NCBI GenBank assembly: GCA_016191465.1
Contig: JACPOP010000016.1
Location: 62,001 to 126,000 of the forward strand
Direction: 5' to 3'
Source of the DNA: Chloroflexota bacterium
GTDB taxonomy: Bacteria; Chloroflexota; UBA6077; CF-72
DNA: 64,000 bases
Shown here: piece by piece, positions 34,547 through 43,759 of the stretch
How the letters are laid out: each line of letters starts with the position of its first letter
How positions within the stretch are numbered: the first letter of the stretch is position 1
Made by a program: the position numbers and the translations under genes
The notes under the pieces: generated by a model
Seen by the model: only the letters and a program-made list of their open reading frames with translations
Database searches by the model: none
Told to the model about the DNA's origin: nothing

Positions 34547-34870
34547 CCCGAACCCCTCCCCACAGGGTGCCCCAGGCGCCGCCCTGTGCGCAATTCCACC
34601 GTCGGAGGACGGCTCCCCGATTTGTCGAAAGGATCCCATCGGAACAGGTTCCGTCGCTCGGGCCCACCTGTGGCGCCGTCGACGAGCAGACGTCCTGCGC
34701 CCGGGGGCAACAGGACGTGTGCCGATTCGACGCTGGTCCGCTGTAGGCAGGAGGGCTACCCTTCCGACAAGCACCGGGTACGGCGCGTGATGGTTGACCG
34801 GGCGCCAAGCACGTCGTGCTGGATCTTCTGAGCAGCGAGCCGAGCAGCCGGCAAAGGGGATGGGCACCAG
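34547..34870. other. divergent intergenic region, LysR / P450
   Basis: About 325 bases, with no supportable gene. It should hold divergent promoters and LysR sites; I could not single out a T-N11-A box with confidence. The AAGCAC palindrome at 34805-34831 lies near its right end. Confidence 0.4.
34805..34831. promoter_or_regulatory. AAGCAC palindrome upstream of P450
   Basis: CCAAGCACGTCGTGCT then GGATCTTCTGA, matching 20188-20214 at 24 of 27 positions, with arms AGCACG and CGTGCT. It ends 39 bases before the P450 start. Confidence 0.5.
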
Positions 34871-36067
34871 GTGGCAGACGAGCGCCTCACCGACGACTTC
34901 AACCCGCTCCCGCCTGAGACGTTCACGAGCGCGCACGAGACGTTCGCCGAGATGCGGCAGACGTGCCCGGTCGCACACACCAGCGCCTGGAATGGGTTCT
35001 GGGCGTTGTTGCGCCACGAGGACGTCAGCGCCGTCCTGAAGGACTACCAGACCTACACCACCATGGTCCAGAACGTGGTTCCCCGGGTGGCGTTCACCGG
35101 TCGCAGACCCCCGCTCCATCTTGATCCCCCCGAGCACACCGTCTATCGGCGGATCCTGGTCCCGTTCTTCACGCCGGAGAAGATGGCCCGGTTCGAGCCC
35201 GCCGTGCGCCGCGTGACCGTGGAGCTGCTCCAGCCATTCATTGCCGCGGGCGGCGGCGACATCTGCGCCGAGTTCACGCATCGCCTCCCTGGCTACGTCT
35301 TCGCCGAGTTCTTTAATCTCTCGACCCAGCTTTCCATGGCTATCCGGGAGGTCACCCGGCTGTACGACCTGGCGCTTCAAGAGGCCGACGATCAGCTCGT
35401 CAAGCAGACGAGCCTTCAACTGTACGACCTCGCGCGGGGGATCATAGAGCTCCGCAAGGCCGAGCCGATGGACCCGGCCGAGGACATGACAAGCGCCTTC
35501 CTGGCGGCCCGCGACAGCAACGGCGAGCCGCTCCCGGAGGCGATGATCCTCGGCACCATTCGCCAGCTCATCGTGGTTGGCATGATCGCGCCGAGCGTCT
35601 TCATCGGCAGCGTCGCCATACACCTTTCGGAGCACCCCCAGGTCCAGGCGCAGCTTCGCGGCGACCGGAGCTTGATCCCCGCGGCCGTGGAGGAATACCT
35701 CCGCCTGTTCACTCCCTACCGTGGGTTCGCCCGGACCGCGACCCGCGACGTGGTCATTCGGGGTCGGACAATCAAGAAAGATGAGCCCATCGCGCTCGTG
35801 TACGCCTCCGCGAACCGTGACGAGTCGGTCTTTCCCGACGGGGACCAGTTCATCCTCAACCGGCCAAACCTGAAGCAGCACGTCGCCTTTGGCGGAGGGC
35901 CGCACCAGTGCGCCGGGGCTCCGCTGGCGCGGATGATGCTGGCGATCACGCTGGAGGAGCTCCTCGGCCGCTCCCGCCACATTGAGGTGTCGGGGCCACC
36001 GCGTATGACGGGATGGCCCGAGTGGGGGACGCTCTCGGCACCGCTCCGCATCGTCCCTGCCTCGTGA
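34871..36067 (+). CDS. cytochrome P450 with atypical I-helix
   Basis: A 398-residue P450. The heme loop is FGGGPHQCAG with C347, the E--R motif is EEYLR and the PERF-like region is NRDESVFPDGDQFILNR. The I-helix, normally A-G-x-D/E-T-T, reads VVGMIAPSVFIG, so both the acid and the alcohol used for oxygen protonation are missing. Such P450s may use peroxide or catalyse non-hydroxylating chemistry. GTG 34871 has AAAGGGGA 10 bases upstream. It starts a same-strand series: P450, binding protein, P450, hydrolase, secreted hydrolase. Confidence 0.93.
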   Translation: MADERLTDDFNPLPPETFTSAHETFAEMRQTCPVAHTSAWNGFWALLRHEDVSAVLKDYQTYTTMVQNVVPRVAFTGRRPPLHLDPPEHTVYRRILVPFFTPEKMARFEPAVRRVTVELLQPFIAAGGGDICAEFTHRLPGYVFAEFFNLSTQLSMAIREVTRLYDLALQEADDQLVKQTSLQLYDLARGIIELRKAEPMDPAEDMTSAFLAARDSNGEPLPEAMILGTIRQLIVVGMIAPSVFIGSVAIHLSEHPQVQAQLRGDRSLIPAAVEEYLRLFTPYRGFARTATRDVVIRGRTIKKDEPIALVYASANRDESVFPDGDQFILNRPNLKQHVAFGGGPHQCAGAPLARMMLAITLEELLGRSRHIEVSGPPRMTGWPEWGTLSAPLRIVPAS

Positions 36068-36155
36068 TGGGTACGGGGCGTCCATTCACGGAGCACCGGA
36101 CACTACCGCTACGCGGTGAGAGGTTCGATACGATCACACAATCAGGGGGAATCTG

Positions 36156-37838
36156 ATGGACCGGGACATGGACGTATCTGAACGGTCGACGCGCCGGCGG
36201 ACCCTCGATCGACGGGCGGCCCTACGACTGGCGTTCGGGGCCTCGACGGCATCGCTGCTCGCGGCCTGTGCGCCGATCGCGCCCGCCGCGCCGACTGCCC
36301 AGCCCCCTGCGAAGCCCGCGGGGAGTACCGCCACCACGACCACGGGCGCGTCTCCGGTCAGCGCCGCGCCGAGCGCCCCCGCGGCTGCCCAGCCCCGGAG
36401 CGGCGGGACGCTCCGGGTCGGCATCGGGGCCGATCTCACTACGCTCGACGCTCACTTCGTCGGGAACTCGTGGTTCGATACGACCTGGCAAGCGTACGAC
36501 CGCCTGGTGGCGCTCAATAACAAGCTTCAACCCCAGCCCCAGCTCGCCGAGAGCTGGGAGGTGAGCCCTGACCTGAAGAAGGTCACCTTCAAGCTCCGCA
36601 AGGGCGTCACGTTCCACTCCGGCCGCCCCTTCACGAGCGACGACGTCAAGTGGAACATCCTGCGCGTGCGTGACCCGAAGCTGGGCGTGGCGCAGCTCAC
36701 CAACATGAGCAATTGGTTTCCGAGCATCGAGACACCGGATCTCTCGACGATTACCCTCACGTCGGAACAGCCCCGGCCGGCGCTCTTCGACTTCTTCGAG
36801 TACCTGAACATCGCCGACCAGACCGTGCTGACCACCCCGGAAGAAGGCAAGGTCAGGATCGCCGGAACTGGGCCGTTCGTCTTCCAGGAATGGATCCCCG
36901 GGCAGGAGATCCGGTTTGTCAAGAACAAGAATTACTGGCAAAGTGGCAAGCCGTACCTCGATGGTCTGACGTTCGTCCCACACCGTGACGCGCTTGCCAT
37001 GGTGGTGCAGCTCGAGGGCGGCTCCATCGACGCCGCGGACAACCCGCCCACCGCCGAGGCCGCCCGGTTGAAGCAAGGTTCGAAGTTCCGCGTGGTCTCC
37101 GATCCGCAGCCGGGCCAGTACTTCATTCTGGCCGCGCAGGTCACCCGGCCACCGATGGACAACAAGCTGGTCCGCCAGGCGCTGCAGTATGGCGTCGACC
37201 GCAAACGCTTCGTCGACACCGTCCTCGGCGGTATTGGCGAGCCGGGCGCGCTGCCGTGGCCATCGTTCTCGCCCGCCTACGACGCCGCCAAGAACCAGCG
37301 GTACGCCTTCGATCCCGCGAAGGCGTCGACCCTGTTGAAGCAGGCCGGCGCCGACGGCGCCGAATTCGACATCACCTACTCGGCAGCTTCGCCGGACGCG
37401 GCCGGGCTCGCCCAGATCATGCAGGCGGACTACACGAAAATCGGCGCCAAAACGACCCTGCGCGGCCTGGAAGGGCTGGCCTTTCAGAACGCGTTGAACA
37501 ACAGCGACTATCGCGGGTTCATCATCAATCTCGGCGGCTACGCAGAGATCGACCCCAGCTCGTTGTTCACCATCGGACGGACCTGGAACTTCTCCATCAA
37601 TATGGCCCAGTTCAAGAGTGACCAGTACACCCAACTGGTGACCGCCGCCGGGAGTGAGCCGGACCCGACGAAGCGGAAGCAGATCTTCGATCAGCTCAAT
37701 GACCTGATCCTCGACGAGGCGTTCGTCGTCCCGGTCACCTCTGCCCCCGCCAAGATCGCCGCGCGGGCTGGCGTGGAGGGGATCACGTACAACCAGCACC
37801 AGGGGATCAACTTCAGCGACGTCTGGCTCGGCGCCTGA
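36156..37838 (+). CDS. ABC transporter substrate-binding lipoprotein (peptide family 5), orphan
   Basis: A 560-residue family 5 binding protein. RRRTLDRRAALRLAFGASTA and the lipobox LLAAC give an exported lipoprotein, followed by a Pro/Ala/Thr linker. GGTLRVGIGADLTTLDAHFVGN, LAESWEVSPDLKKVTFKLRKG, VRIAGTGPFVFQEW and NKLVRQALQYGVDRKRFVD are family motifs. No permease or ATPase accompanies it; it may feed the DppBC-like permeases encoded at 28003-29915, whose own binding protein has the same layout. ATG 36156 has GGGGGAA upstream. Its position between two P450 genes suggests uptake of their substrate (inference). Confidence 0.92.
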   Translation: MDRDMDVSERSTRRRTLDRRAALRLAFGASTASLLAACAPIAPAAPTAQPPAKPAGSTATTTTGASPVSAAPSAPAAAQPRSGGTLRVGIGADLTTLDAHFVGNSWFDTTWQAYDRLVALNNKLQPQPQLAESWEVSPDLKKVTFKLRKGVTFHSGRPFTSDDVKWNILRVRDPKLGVAQLTNMSNWFPSIETPDLSTITLTSEQPRPALFDFFEYLNIADQTVLTTPEEGKVRIAGTGPFVFQEWIPGQEIRFVKNKNYWQSGKPYLDGLTFVPHRDALAMVVQLEGGSIDAADNPPTAEAARLKQGSKFRVVSDPQPGQYFILAAQVTRPPMDNKLVRQALQYGVDRKRFVDTVLGGIGEPGALPWPSFSPAYDAAKNQRYAFDPAKASTLLKQAGADGAEFDITYSAASPDAAGLAQIMQADYTKIGAKTTLRGLEGLAFQNALNNSDYRGFIINLGGYAEIDPSSLFTIGRTWNFSINMAQFKSDQYTQLVTAAGSEPDPTKRKQIFDQLNDLILDEAFVVPVTSAPAKIAARAGVEGITYNQHQGINFSDVWLGA

Positions 37839-37869
37839 GAGCGCCCACCGCTCGAGAGGTTGGGAGGCG

Positions 37870-39087
37870 GTGGAGAACGACCGCATCAGCGCGTTCGAGG
37901 ATGGGCCGCCCGCGACCCCGGACTGGGATCCCCTCGCCTCCAACGGCGAGACGGACCCGGCCGCGCTGTATGCGCGCCTGCGTACGGAGTGCCCCGTGGC
38001 CTACAGCGAACGCTATGGCGGCTTCTGGTCGCTGACCCGCTACGACGACATCGCCCGGGCTGCACTGGACACGGAGACGTTCAGTAGCGCCACCCTGGCC
38101 ACGATCCCCCCGCTCGGAGGACCGCGCCGCATCCCCCTCGAATCCGATCCTCCCGAGCACACCAGCATCCGGCGCATCCTCCAGCCGTACTTCAACCCGG
38201 CGGCGGTGCAGGTGCTCGAACCCGGCATTCGGCGCCACGTGACGGAGCTCCTCGCTCCACTCCTGCAGGTCGGCGGGGGCGACGCCGTCAGCGCGCTGAC
38301 GCACCCCCTTCCCATCCGCGTCCTGTGCGAGCTGCTGCACGTGCCGCTGGCCGCCTTCCCCGAAATCGAGCGCTGGTCCCGCGCCGTGGTCGGCGCCGCC
38401 GTGCGGGAGGATCAGAATGCTTTGCGGGAGGCGAACGAGGGCTTTGCCGCCTGTGTGCGTGGCATCGTTGCCGAGCGACGGTCCGAGCCGCTCGACCCGG
38501 CGGTCAACGTGATCAGCGCCCTCTTCGCCGCCACGATCGAGGGCCGCCCATTGTCCGAGGCGGAGATCGTGGGGATCACCCGCTTGATCCTGAGCGCGGG
38601 CCACAGCACGACCACCGACGGCCTGGGCAATGCGCTGCTGCGGCTCGCCCGCGATGCCGACCTCCAGGATCGGCTCCGAGCCACCCCCGATCCGGGCTTG
38701 GTGCGATCCGCCGTGGAGGAGTTTCTCCGCCTGGACGCGCCGATCCAGTCCCGCGGGCGGACCGTGACGCGCGAGGTCGAGATCGCGGGTCGCCATCTGC
38801 GGGCCGGCGACAGGGTCTCGCTCGTCGTCGGCTCGGCAAACCGCGATTCCGCCGCCTTCGCCGATCCAGACTCCTGCGAGGTCCAGCGGCGCCCGAACCG
38901 TCACATGGCCTTCGGGTATGGCATCCACCGCTGCATCGGGGAGCATCTCGCGCGGATCGAGATGCGGATTGCCCTTGAGGAGGTGTTGGCCCGAACCCGC
39001 TCCTTCCGTCTCAATGGGCCGGCCGCGCGTCGACCGTGGCCACAGCTCGGGGTGTCGCGCCTGCCGCTCGCCATCGATCCACGGTAG
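37870..39087 (+). CDS. cytochrome P450
   Basis: A 405-residue P450 with canonical features: I-helix LILSAGHSTTTDGLGNAL, E--R motif EEFLR, NRDSAAFADPDSCEVQR and heme loop FGYGIHRCIG with C355. GTG 37870 follows GGGAGG closely and comes 31 bases after the binding-protein gene, so the two are co-transcribed. Unlike the P450 at 34871 it keeps the oxygen-activating residues. The two may act in sequence on one substrate. No ferredoxin or reductase gene is nearby. Confidence 0.95.
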   Translation: MENDRISAFEDGPPATPDWDPLASNGETDPAALYARLRTECPVAYSERYGGFWSLTRYDDIARAALDTETFSSATLATIPPLGGPRRIPLESDPPEHTSIRRILQPYFNPAAVQVLEPGIRRHVTELLAPLLQVGGGDAVSALTHPLPIRVLCELLHVPLAAFPEIERWSRAVVGAAVREDQNALREANEGFAACVRGIVAERRSEPLDPAVNVISALFAATIEGRPLSEAEIVGITRLILSAGHSTTTDGLGNALLRLARDADLQDRLRATPDPGLVRSAVEEFLRLDAPIQSRGRTVTREVEIAGRHLRAGDRVSLVVGSANRDSAAFADPDSCEVQRRPNRHMAFGYGIHRCIGEHLARIEMRIALEEVLARTRSFRLNGPAARRPWPQLGVSRLPLAIDPR

Positions 39088-39144
39088 ACGGCGCCAGGCC
39101 CCGGGATTCTCCATACCACGCCGTGCCCATACGGGAGGATGTCC

Positions 39145-40050
39145 GTGCCGCTCATCCGGGCGAATGGCGCTGATCTGTACTACGAGGAGCTTGGCAGCGG
39201 CCACGAGGTGGTCTTCTCGTCGCAGCAGGCATTCGATCGCGATCCTGATGCCTACCAGGCCCTGCTCGCCGGTCCACTTGGCCGCTGCCGCGTGTTCTGT
39301 GTCACGGCGCGCGGCTTCCCGCCTTCCGGTCGCGTGTGGGAGGACCTCGGCCCGCGCTGGTACCCCACCTGGGCTGACGACGTGTACGTGGTGGCCCGCG
39401 CCCTCGGCTTCGTTCGTTTCGTGTACACCGGCGTTTCCCATGGAGCCGTGATCGGCTGGCACCTTGCCACGCAGCATCCGGGGGCGCTGAAAGCGCTGGT
39501 CTCGGTGGTTGGCGCACCGCACGATCGAGCCGGCGGCACCGCGCGATCAGAAGGTCGTCAGTCGCTGGCCCGCGCGGCGGACGACGCCGCCACGCGCCGC
39601 GCACGCGTGGAGCAGGTGTTCGCACGGCCGAGAACCGAGGCGCAGCGGGTTCGACGCGACGCGCTCGTCGATCGTGCCCTGGCACGCTCCGCGGCCGGCA
39701 CCGATCCGGATGGCTGGTCCGCACGGATCGGCAAGGCGTTCCCCAGCCTGGCGACCAATGAAGCCCTCGAGGAGGCGCTTGCCTCGATCATGGTACCCAC
39801 GCTCATCCTGGGCGGAGCGCAGGATCCGCTCTGCAAGCCGGAGGACAACCTCCGCGCCGCCCGCGCTGTCGCCGGCGCCCGGATGGTGCTCTGGGAAGAC
39901 GCCGGCCACATGCTGGCCTGGGAGCGGCCCAGGGCGGTCATCGGTGCGGTACGACAGTTCCTGGATGATGTGCATGCGGCATCCGGTGCTGCCACGCCGT
40001 CCGTCCGAGGCGGCGGGCCCACGCAGATCCTGGCGCCTGGGGACTCGTGA
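39145..40050 (+). CDS. alpha/beta hydrolase
   Basis: About 301 residues. The nucleophile elbow is YTGVSHGAVIGWHLA, the acid is in LILGGAQDPLC and the histidine is in WEDAGHMLAWERP. I choose GTG 39145 because GGGAGG lies 6 bases before it, whereas ATG 39139 abuts that sequence with no spacing. The protein is paralogous to the hydrolase at 23484, which accompanies an HgdB-like gene, and shares its LYYEE and YTGVSHGA motifs. It follows the P450 gene by 57 bases, so it likely belongs to the same unit. Confidence 0.88.
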   Translation: MPLIRANGADLYYEELGSGHEVVFSSQQAFDRDPDAYQALLAGPLGRCRVFCVTARGFPPSGRVWEDLGPRWYPTWADDVYVVARALGFVRFVYTGVSHGAVIGWHLATQHPGALKALVSVVGAPHDRAGGTARSEGRQSLARAADDAATRRARVEQVFARPRTEAQRVRRDALVDRALARSAAGTDPDGWSARIGKAFPSLATNEALEEALASIMVPTLILGGAQDPLCKPEDNLRAARAVAGARMVLWEDAGHMLAWERPRAVIGAVRQFLDDVHAASGAATPSVRGGGPTQILAPGDS

Positions 40051-40125
40051 CCTGGCGCAAACCGCGCCTTTTCCGCCAGGCCCGTGGCCCCTACCGTGAA
40101 TGGAGACCACATGTCGGGGGAACGA

Positions 40126-41553
40126 ATGAAACGGACTGCATGGCGCCGCTCGGCGTCCACCGCGGCGCTGGCGGTGGTGCTGGCGAGTACCTCGGGCCTA
40201 GCACCGGTCGCGGGAGCACGGCAGATTCCGCAGGAAGCTGCTGGGTGCGCGACCGATGACCGGGGCGTGGAGCGGTGTACGGGAACGATCGCGAACGGCG
40301 CGCCGTACACGTGGGAGATACCGTCCAACTGGAACGGCACGCTGCTCGTCTACAGCCGCGGCGGGCCGGTGGTGATCGTGCCGGCGCTCGATGCGCCGCG
40401 CGGCGTCTCCGCATGGCTCCTGCAGCAGGGATACGCGCTGCTCGGGTCCTCCTATTCCGCGCCCGGATGGGCGGTGGCCGAGGGCCCGGCGGACCAGGTC
40501 GCCACGATGGACGCCTTTGAAGGAACGTACGGCAAACCGACCCGCACCATCGCCTGGGGCGAGTCCCTGGGTGGCAGCGTCACCCATGCCCTCATTCAGC
40601 GCTACCCGGCGCGCTTCGACGGCGCGCTGCCACTCTGCAACGCCGGGGGTGGGATGGCCGCGCAGTGGAACCAGCTCCTGGATGCGACTTTTGCCCTGAA
40701 GACGCTACAGGCGCCGACGTCGAGCCTGGCATTAGTCAACCTGCCGCGCTTCCCCGCCGCGACCCCTGACGCCACCGCGGCCGATGCGCTCGTCACTGAA
40801 GCCCAGAAAACGGCCGCGGGCCGGGCGCGTGTCGCGATGGCGGCGGCCTTCAACAATGCGCCGTTGTGGGTAGACCCCGCGGATCCCGAGCCAGTTGACC
40901 TGGCCGGCCAGCAGGCCCAGATGGCGAAGGCACTCCGGAACGCTATCCGCCTGGGCATGTCCGTGCCGCGCCAGGAGATCGAGCTCCGCGCCGGCGGGAA
41001 TTTCTCCTGGAACACCGGCGTGGATTACGCCAAACAGCTCGCGCTCTCCGGCCGCTGGGAGATCGTGAGCGCACTCTATCAACAGGCGGGGCTGAGTCTT
41101 GAGCAGGACTTGCGAACTCTGCAAGCGGCACCCCGGGTCGCTGGCAACGCGGCGGCGGTCGCTTATGCCAAGGCCAACGTCGCCCCCAACGGCGTCCTCT
41201 CGTTTCCGGTGCTCACCATGAACACGACCGGCGATCCTTCAGCGCTCCCCGCGCACGAGCAGGCCTACGCGGCGACGGTCAGCGCCACGGGCTCCGCCGG
41301 GCTGCTACGGCAGACGTTTGTCAACCGCGCCGGCCACTGCAACTTCACGCCGGCCGAGTACGCGGGCGCGTTGCTCACGCTGGAGGCGCGACTTGACACC
41401 GGCACGTGGGGAGACTCCACCCGTCCGGAGGCGCTCAACGCGACGGCGGCCTCAACGGACCTGCCAGGCGGCACCCGCTTCGTGAGCTACCGGCCCGATC
41501 AATTCCTCCGCCCGTGCAGCCTGCTCGAGGCACGGTGCGAGGGCGAGCCGTAG
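40126..41553 (+). CDS. secreted alpha/beta hydrolase (prolyl oligopeptidase/tannase-like)
   Basis: A 475-residue exported protein. MKRTAWRRSASTAALAVVLA, then STSGLAPVAGA is a clear signal peptide with a cleavage site after AGA. The mature part has the nucleophile motif TIAWGESLGGSVTHALIQRYP, a long cap domain, and a likely catalytic histidine in NRAGHCNFTPAEY. Cysteine pairs (CATDDRGVERC; CSLLEARC) suggest disulfides. The start at 40126 is chosen for the signal peptide and the GGGGGAA 4 bases upstream; the frame is open from 40084. It probably releases a substrate outside the cell for the neighbouring uptake and P450 functions (inference). Confidence 0.82.
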   Translation: MKRTAWRRSASTAALAVVLASTSGLAPVAGARQIPQEAAGCATDDRGVERCTGTIANGAPYTWEIPSNWNGTLLVYSRGGPVVIVPALDAPRGVSAWLLQQGYALLGSSYSAPGWAVAEGPADQVATMDAFEGTYGKPTRTIAWGESLGGSVTHALIQRYPARFDGALPLCNAGGGMAAQWNQLLDATFALKTLQAPTSSLALVNLPRFPAATPDATAADALVTEAQKTAAGRARVAMAAAFNNAPLWVDPADPEPVDLAGQQAQMAKALRNAIRLGMSVPRQEIELRAGGNFSWNTGVDYAKQLALSGRWEIVSALYQQAGLSLEQDLRTLQAAPRVAGNAAAVAYAKANVAPNGVLSFPVLTMNTTGDPSALPAHEQAYAATVSATGSAGLLRQTFVNRAGHCNFTPAEYAGALLTLEARLDTGTWGDSTRPEALNATAASTDLPGGTRFVSYRPDQFLRPCSLLEARCEGEP

Positions 41554-42046
41554 ACGACGACCGCGCGGCACCGCGCTGGCCTAGCCAGCCACGGAGGTGA
41601 TTGAGCAGGAGGGGCTGTGTGGCTGGCTGAACTGGTGCAAAGCCAGCGGCGCGCAGCACCTGCTGGCCATTCATACCCAAGGCCGTCGGCGAGAATCAGC
41701 AGAGCCTCCTGACCGCAATGCTCGCGGCGAATTCACGTTTGTCATGCAGCTCTCCCATTTCGTCGCACCCGGTGCCAGGTCCTTGGTCAGCGACGCGACG
41801 GCCGTGGGCACCTCAAACTAGCTACGGGACTCTTCTCACCGTGGATTGTCTTGACTCGATGTGACCCACCACCAAGCCGCGCACTGAAGCAGAGATTCAC
41901 CGACATCGTAGGGTGGAACTCGTAGCGGTTCGCCGTTTGATCGGGCAGGGAGATCATGAGCGGCTGGTGGTCGCCGAGAACTGCGGTGCGAGATAATCCG
42001 GCATCGACCTACCCAGCATCCGGCAAGTCACTGCTTCACAGAAAGT
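41554..42046. other. intergenic region before the unknown secreted protein
   Basis: About 490 bases without a supportable gene and visibly less GC-rich toward the right. A short hairpin, GCTGGC-CTA-GCCAGC (41575-41589), just after the hydrolase stop may help end transcription but has no T-run. Confidence 0.35.
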
Positions 42047-42058
42047 AAGTGTACACTT
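42047..42058. promoter_or_regulatory. AAGTGTACACTT palindrome
   Basis: A perfect 12-bp palindrome, extended imperfectly to GAAAG on the left and TC on the right, 59 bases before the start of the unknown secreted protein. It could be an operator for that gene. Confidence 0.4.
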
Positions 42059-42116
42059 TCCGAAACTGGCCGACGCACGCACCGGTGTTCCACGGAAGTC
42101 ATGGGGAGGTACCGCG

Positions 42117-43538
42117 ATGAAAGGCCATTTGGCTTCCGGGAATAGTGTCCGCGCAGCAGCGCGCCGGGGAACGTTCAGGACAGTTCTGGTCGCCACACTC
42201 CTACTGACTGGCTGGAGCGCGGCACCGCCCAGTCATGCGGGCACGGCTCAGGTACAGGACTCAAATTTGTCGGCATGGGTTGGGGCGATTCGCAAAGGCC
42301 CCGCAGCGCCAATCGAACGCTCATTGGGCTATTTCCGGGGTGTTCTTGCACTGCCTCCCGCGCGACTGTTGACCGCGGACGGGTTAGTCGTCCAACTGGC
42401 AGAGGTCACTACTTCCCCCTATGGGTATTCGATCCTATTGACGCGCCCCGAGCCGGCCGGCGGAGAAGCCATCCGCCTCCGTGGTGAGCCCGGGCCGGGC
42501 GCGTGGAATGCACTCGCCCCCGAATCGATCGGGTTGGCCTGTCAGGAGGATGCGGCAGATTGCCCAATTGAAGGGAGCGAGCCTCAGCCAGGAATTGTCG
42601 GCGGCTTCTTCCCGCGGCTCGTGTCCCCAGCGGGAATCTCGTCGAGAATTCGGCACGTATGGTGCTGCGAGGGTGACTACTGGTCCATCGCTTGGTACGA
42701 CGCCCAACTGAACCAGTCGTACAGCATTGATACACCAGCCTCGCTCGCAGCAGTATTAGTCGGCCAACTTCGCACAGGAATCGAAGGCGAACAAGGGCCG
42801 CTGGATGCCCAGGTTCTCGTAGATACCCTCGATTCCTTCCTCTTCATCGATGCTTCCGCGCTTGCGGTCGACCGCAAGCGACCGGCCACTCCAGGCGCTA
42901 CTGCGTCAGTGTCACCGAGTCCTACCGCAACTCGGGTGCAGCCAACGGCAACAGTTGTCCCCAATTCTGGTCCAAACGCCCCCAGTTCCTTGGCGTATTG
43001 TCTCAGCCGCGCCGATCTGCTGGTGCGCCCGGATGCAACCCTGGAGCGGGCGCAGCAACGCTACGCTCAAGCACTGGCCGAGATCTCCTTGCCCTTCAAG
43101 CAGCAAGCGCAATTCGGGGCAGAGGCCATCCTGTACGCCGCTGGCGCCTATGGCGGCCCAGTATTGGATCTGCGCGATGGCACGGAGCAGTGGGCAGACT
43201 ACTTCGTCCGTCGCCAGTTTGACAGCAATTACCGTGGACCAAACCCGAGCATGGAGGATGAGGTAGCAGCGTACCGCCGCGCTGGCAATGCGCTCTGGGC
43301 GGCGCGGCGCCTGCCGGATGTGGCAGTGAACAATTGCGCTCTGGTGGTTCTCCGGACGACGATTCGGCAGACACCAGATGCGGCCGGCCAGATGTATCTG
43401 GCCCTAATGGCGCCGCAGTCGAGCGCGTTCGTTCTTCGCGGATTCACGTCGTTGGTTCGAGCGAGAACGACAAGTTGCCTGGCCGACACCGAGTGTTCTG
43501 CCTATCCCGAAGGGATCATGCTTCTGGTCGCCGCCTAG
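42117..43538 (+). CDS. secreted protein of unknown function
   Basis: A 473-residue protein I cannot assign. The head RRGTFRTVLVATLLLTGWSA, then PPSHAG is a signal peptide. An N-terminal domain of about 200 residues with several cysteines is followed by a Ser/Thr/Pro linker (ATPGATASVSPSPTATRVQP) and a helical C-terminal domain with QQRYAQALAEISLPFKQQAQ and MEDEVAAYRRAGNALWAARR. GGGGAGG lies 6 bases before ATG 42117. Codon choice looks less GC-biased than in neighbouring genes, and no operon partner is present, so recent acquisition is possible. Confidence 0.75.
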   Translation: MKGHLASGNSVRAAARRGTFRTVLVATLLLTGWSAAPPSHAGTAQVQDSNLSAWVGAIRKGPAAPIERSLGYFRGVLALPPARLLTADGLVVQLAEVTTSPYGYSILLTRPEPAGGEAIRLRGEPGPGAWNALAPESIGLACQEDAADCPIEGSEPQPGIVGGFFPRLVSPAGISSRIRHVWCCEGDYWSIAWYDAQLNQSYSIDTPASLAAVLVGQLRTGIEGEQGPLDAQVLVDTLDSFLFIDASALAVDRKRPATPGATASVSPSPTATRVQPTATVVPNSGPNAPSSLAYCLSRADLLVRPDATLERAQQRYAQALAEISLPFKQQAQFGAEAILYAAGAYGGPVLDLRDGTEQWADYFVRRQFDSNYRGPNPSMEDEVAAYRRAGNALWAARRLPDVAVNNCALVVLRTTIRQTPDAAGQMYLALMAPQSSAFVLRGFTSLVRARTTSCLADTECSAYPEGIMLLVAA

Positions 43539-43759
43539 CACCGCGAGGCTCCGCTCAGACTCGGATAGCGGTCCGCCTATCTCAACCGCACCAAGGTCCA
43601 GCGCGAGACGGAGCAAGGTTGCCTCGCTTGCGCTGACGATGAGGTTGGGGACCCGCGGCGCAAGCGCGATTAACCCCGTCGCTAAGTCCCGCACATCGGT
43701 TCACCCGCACGCCGCCGGCAACAAGGGCGAGCGCTCGGGCAAGGCGTCCAGTCGATCGG

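Noticed and set aside
33638-36085. 815-residue minus-strand frame including the LysR gene
   Set aside because: The extra N-terminal part is antisense to a P450 with an intact heme motif; LysR begins at the GTG pair 34546/34543.
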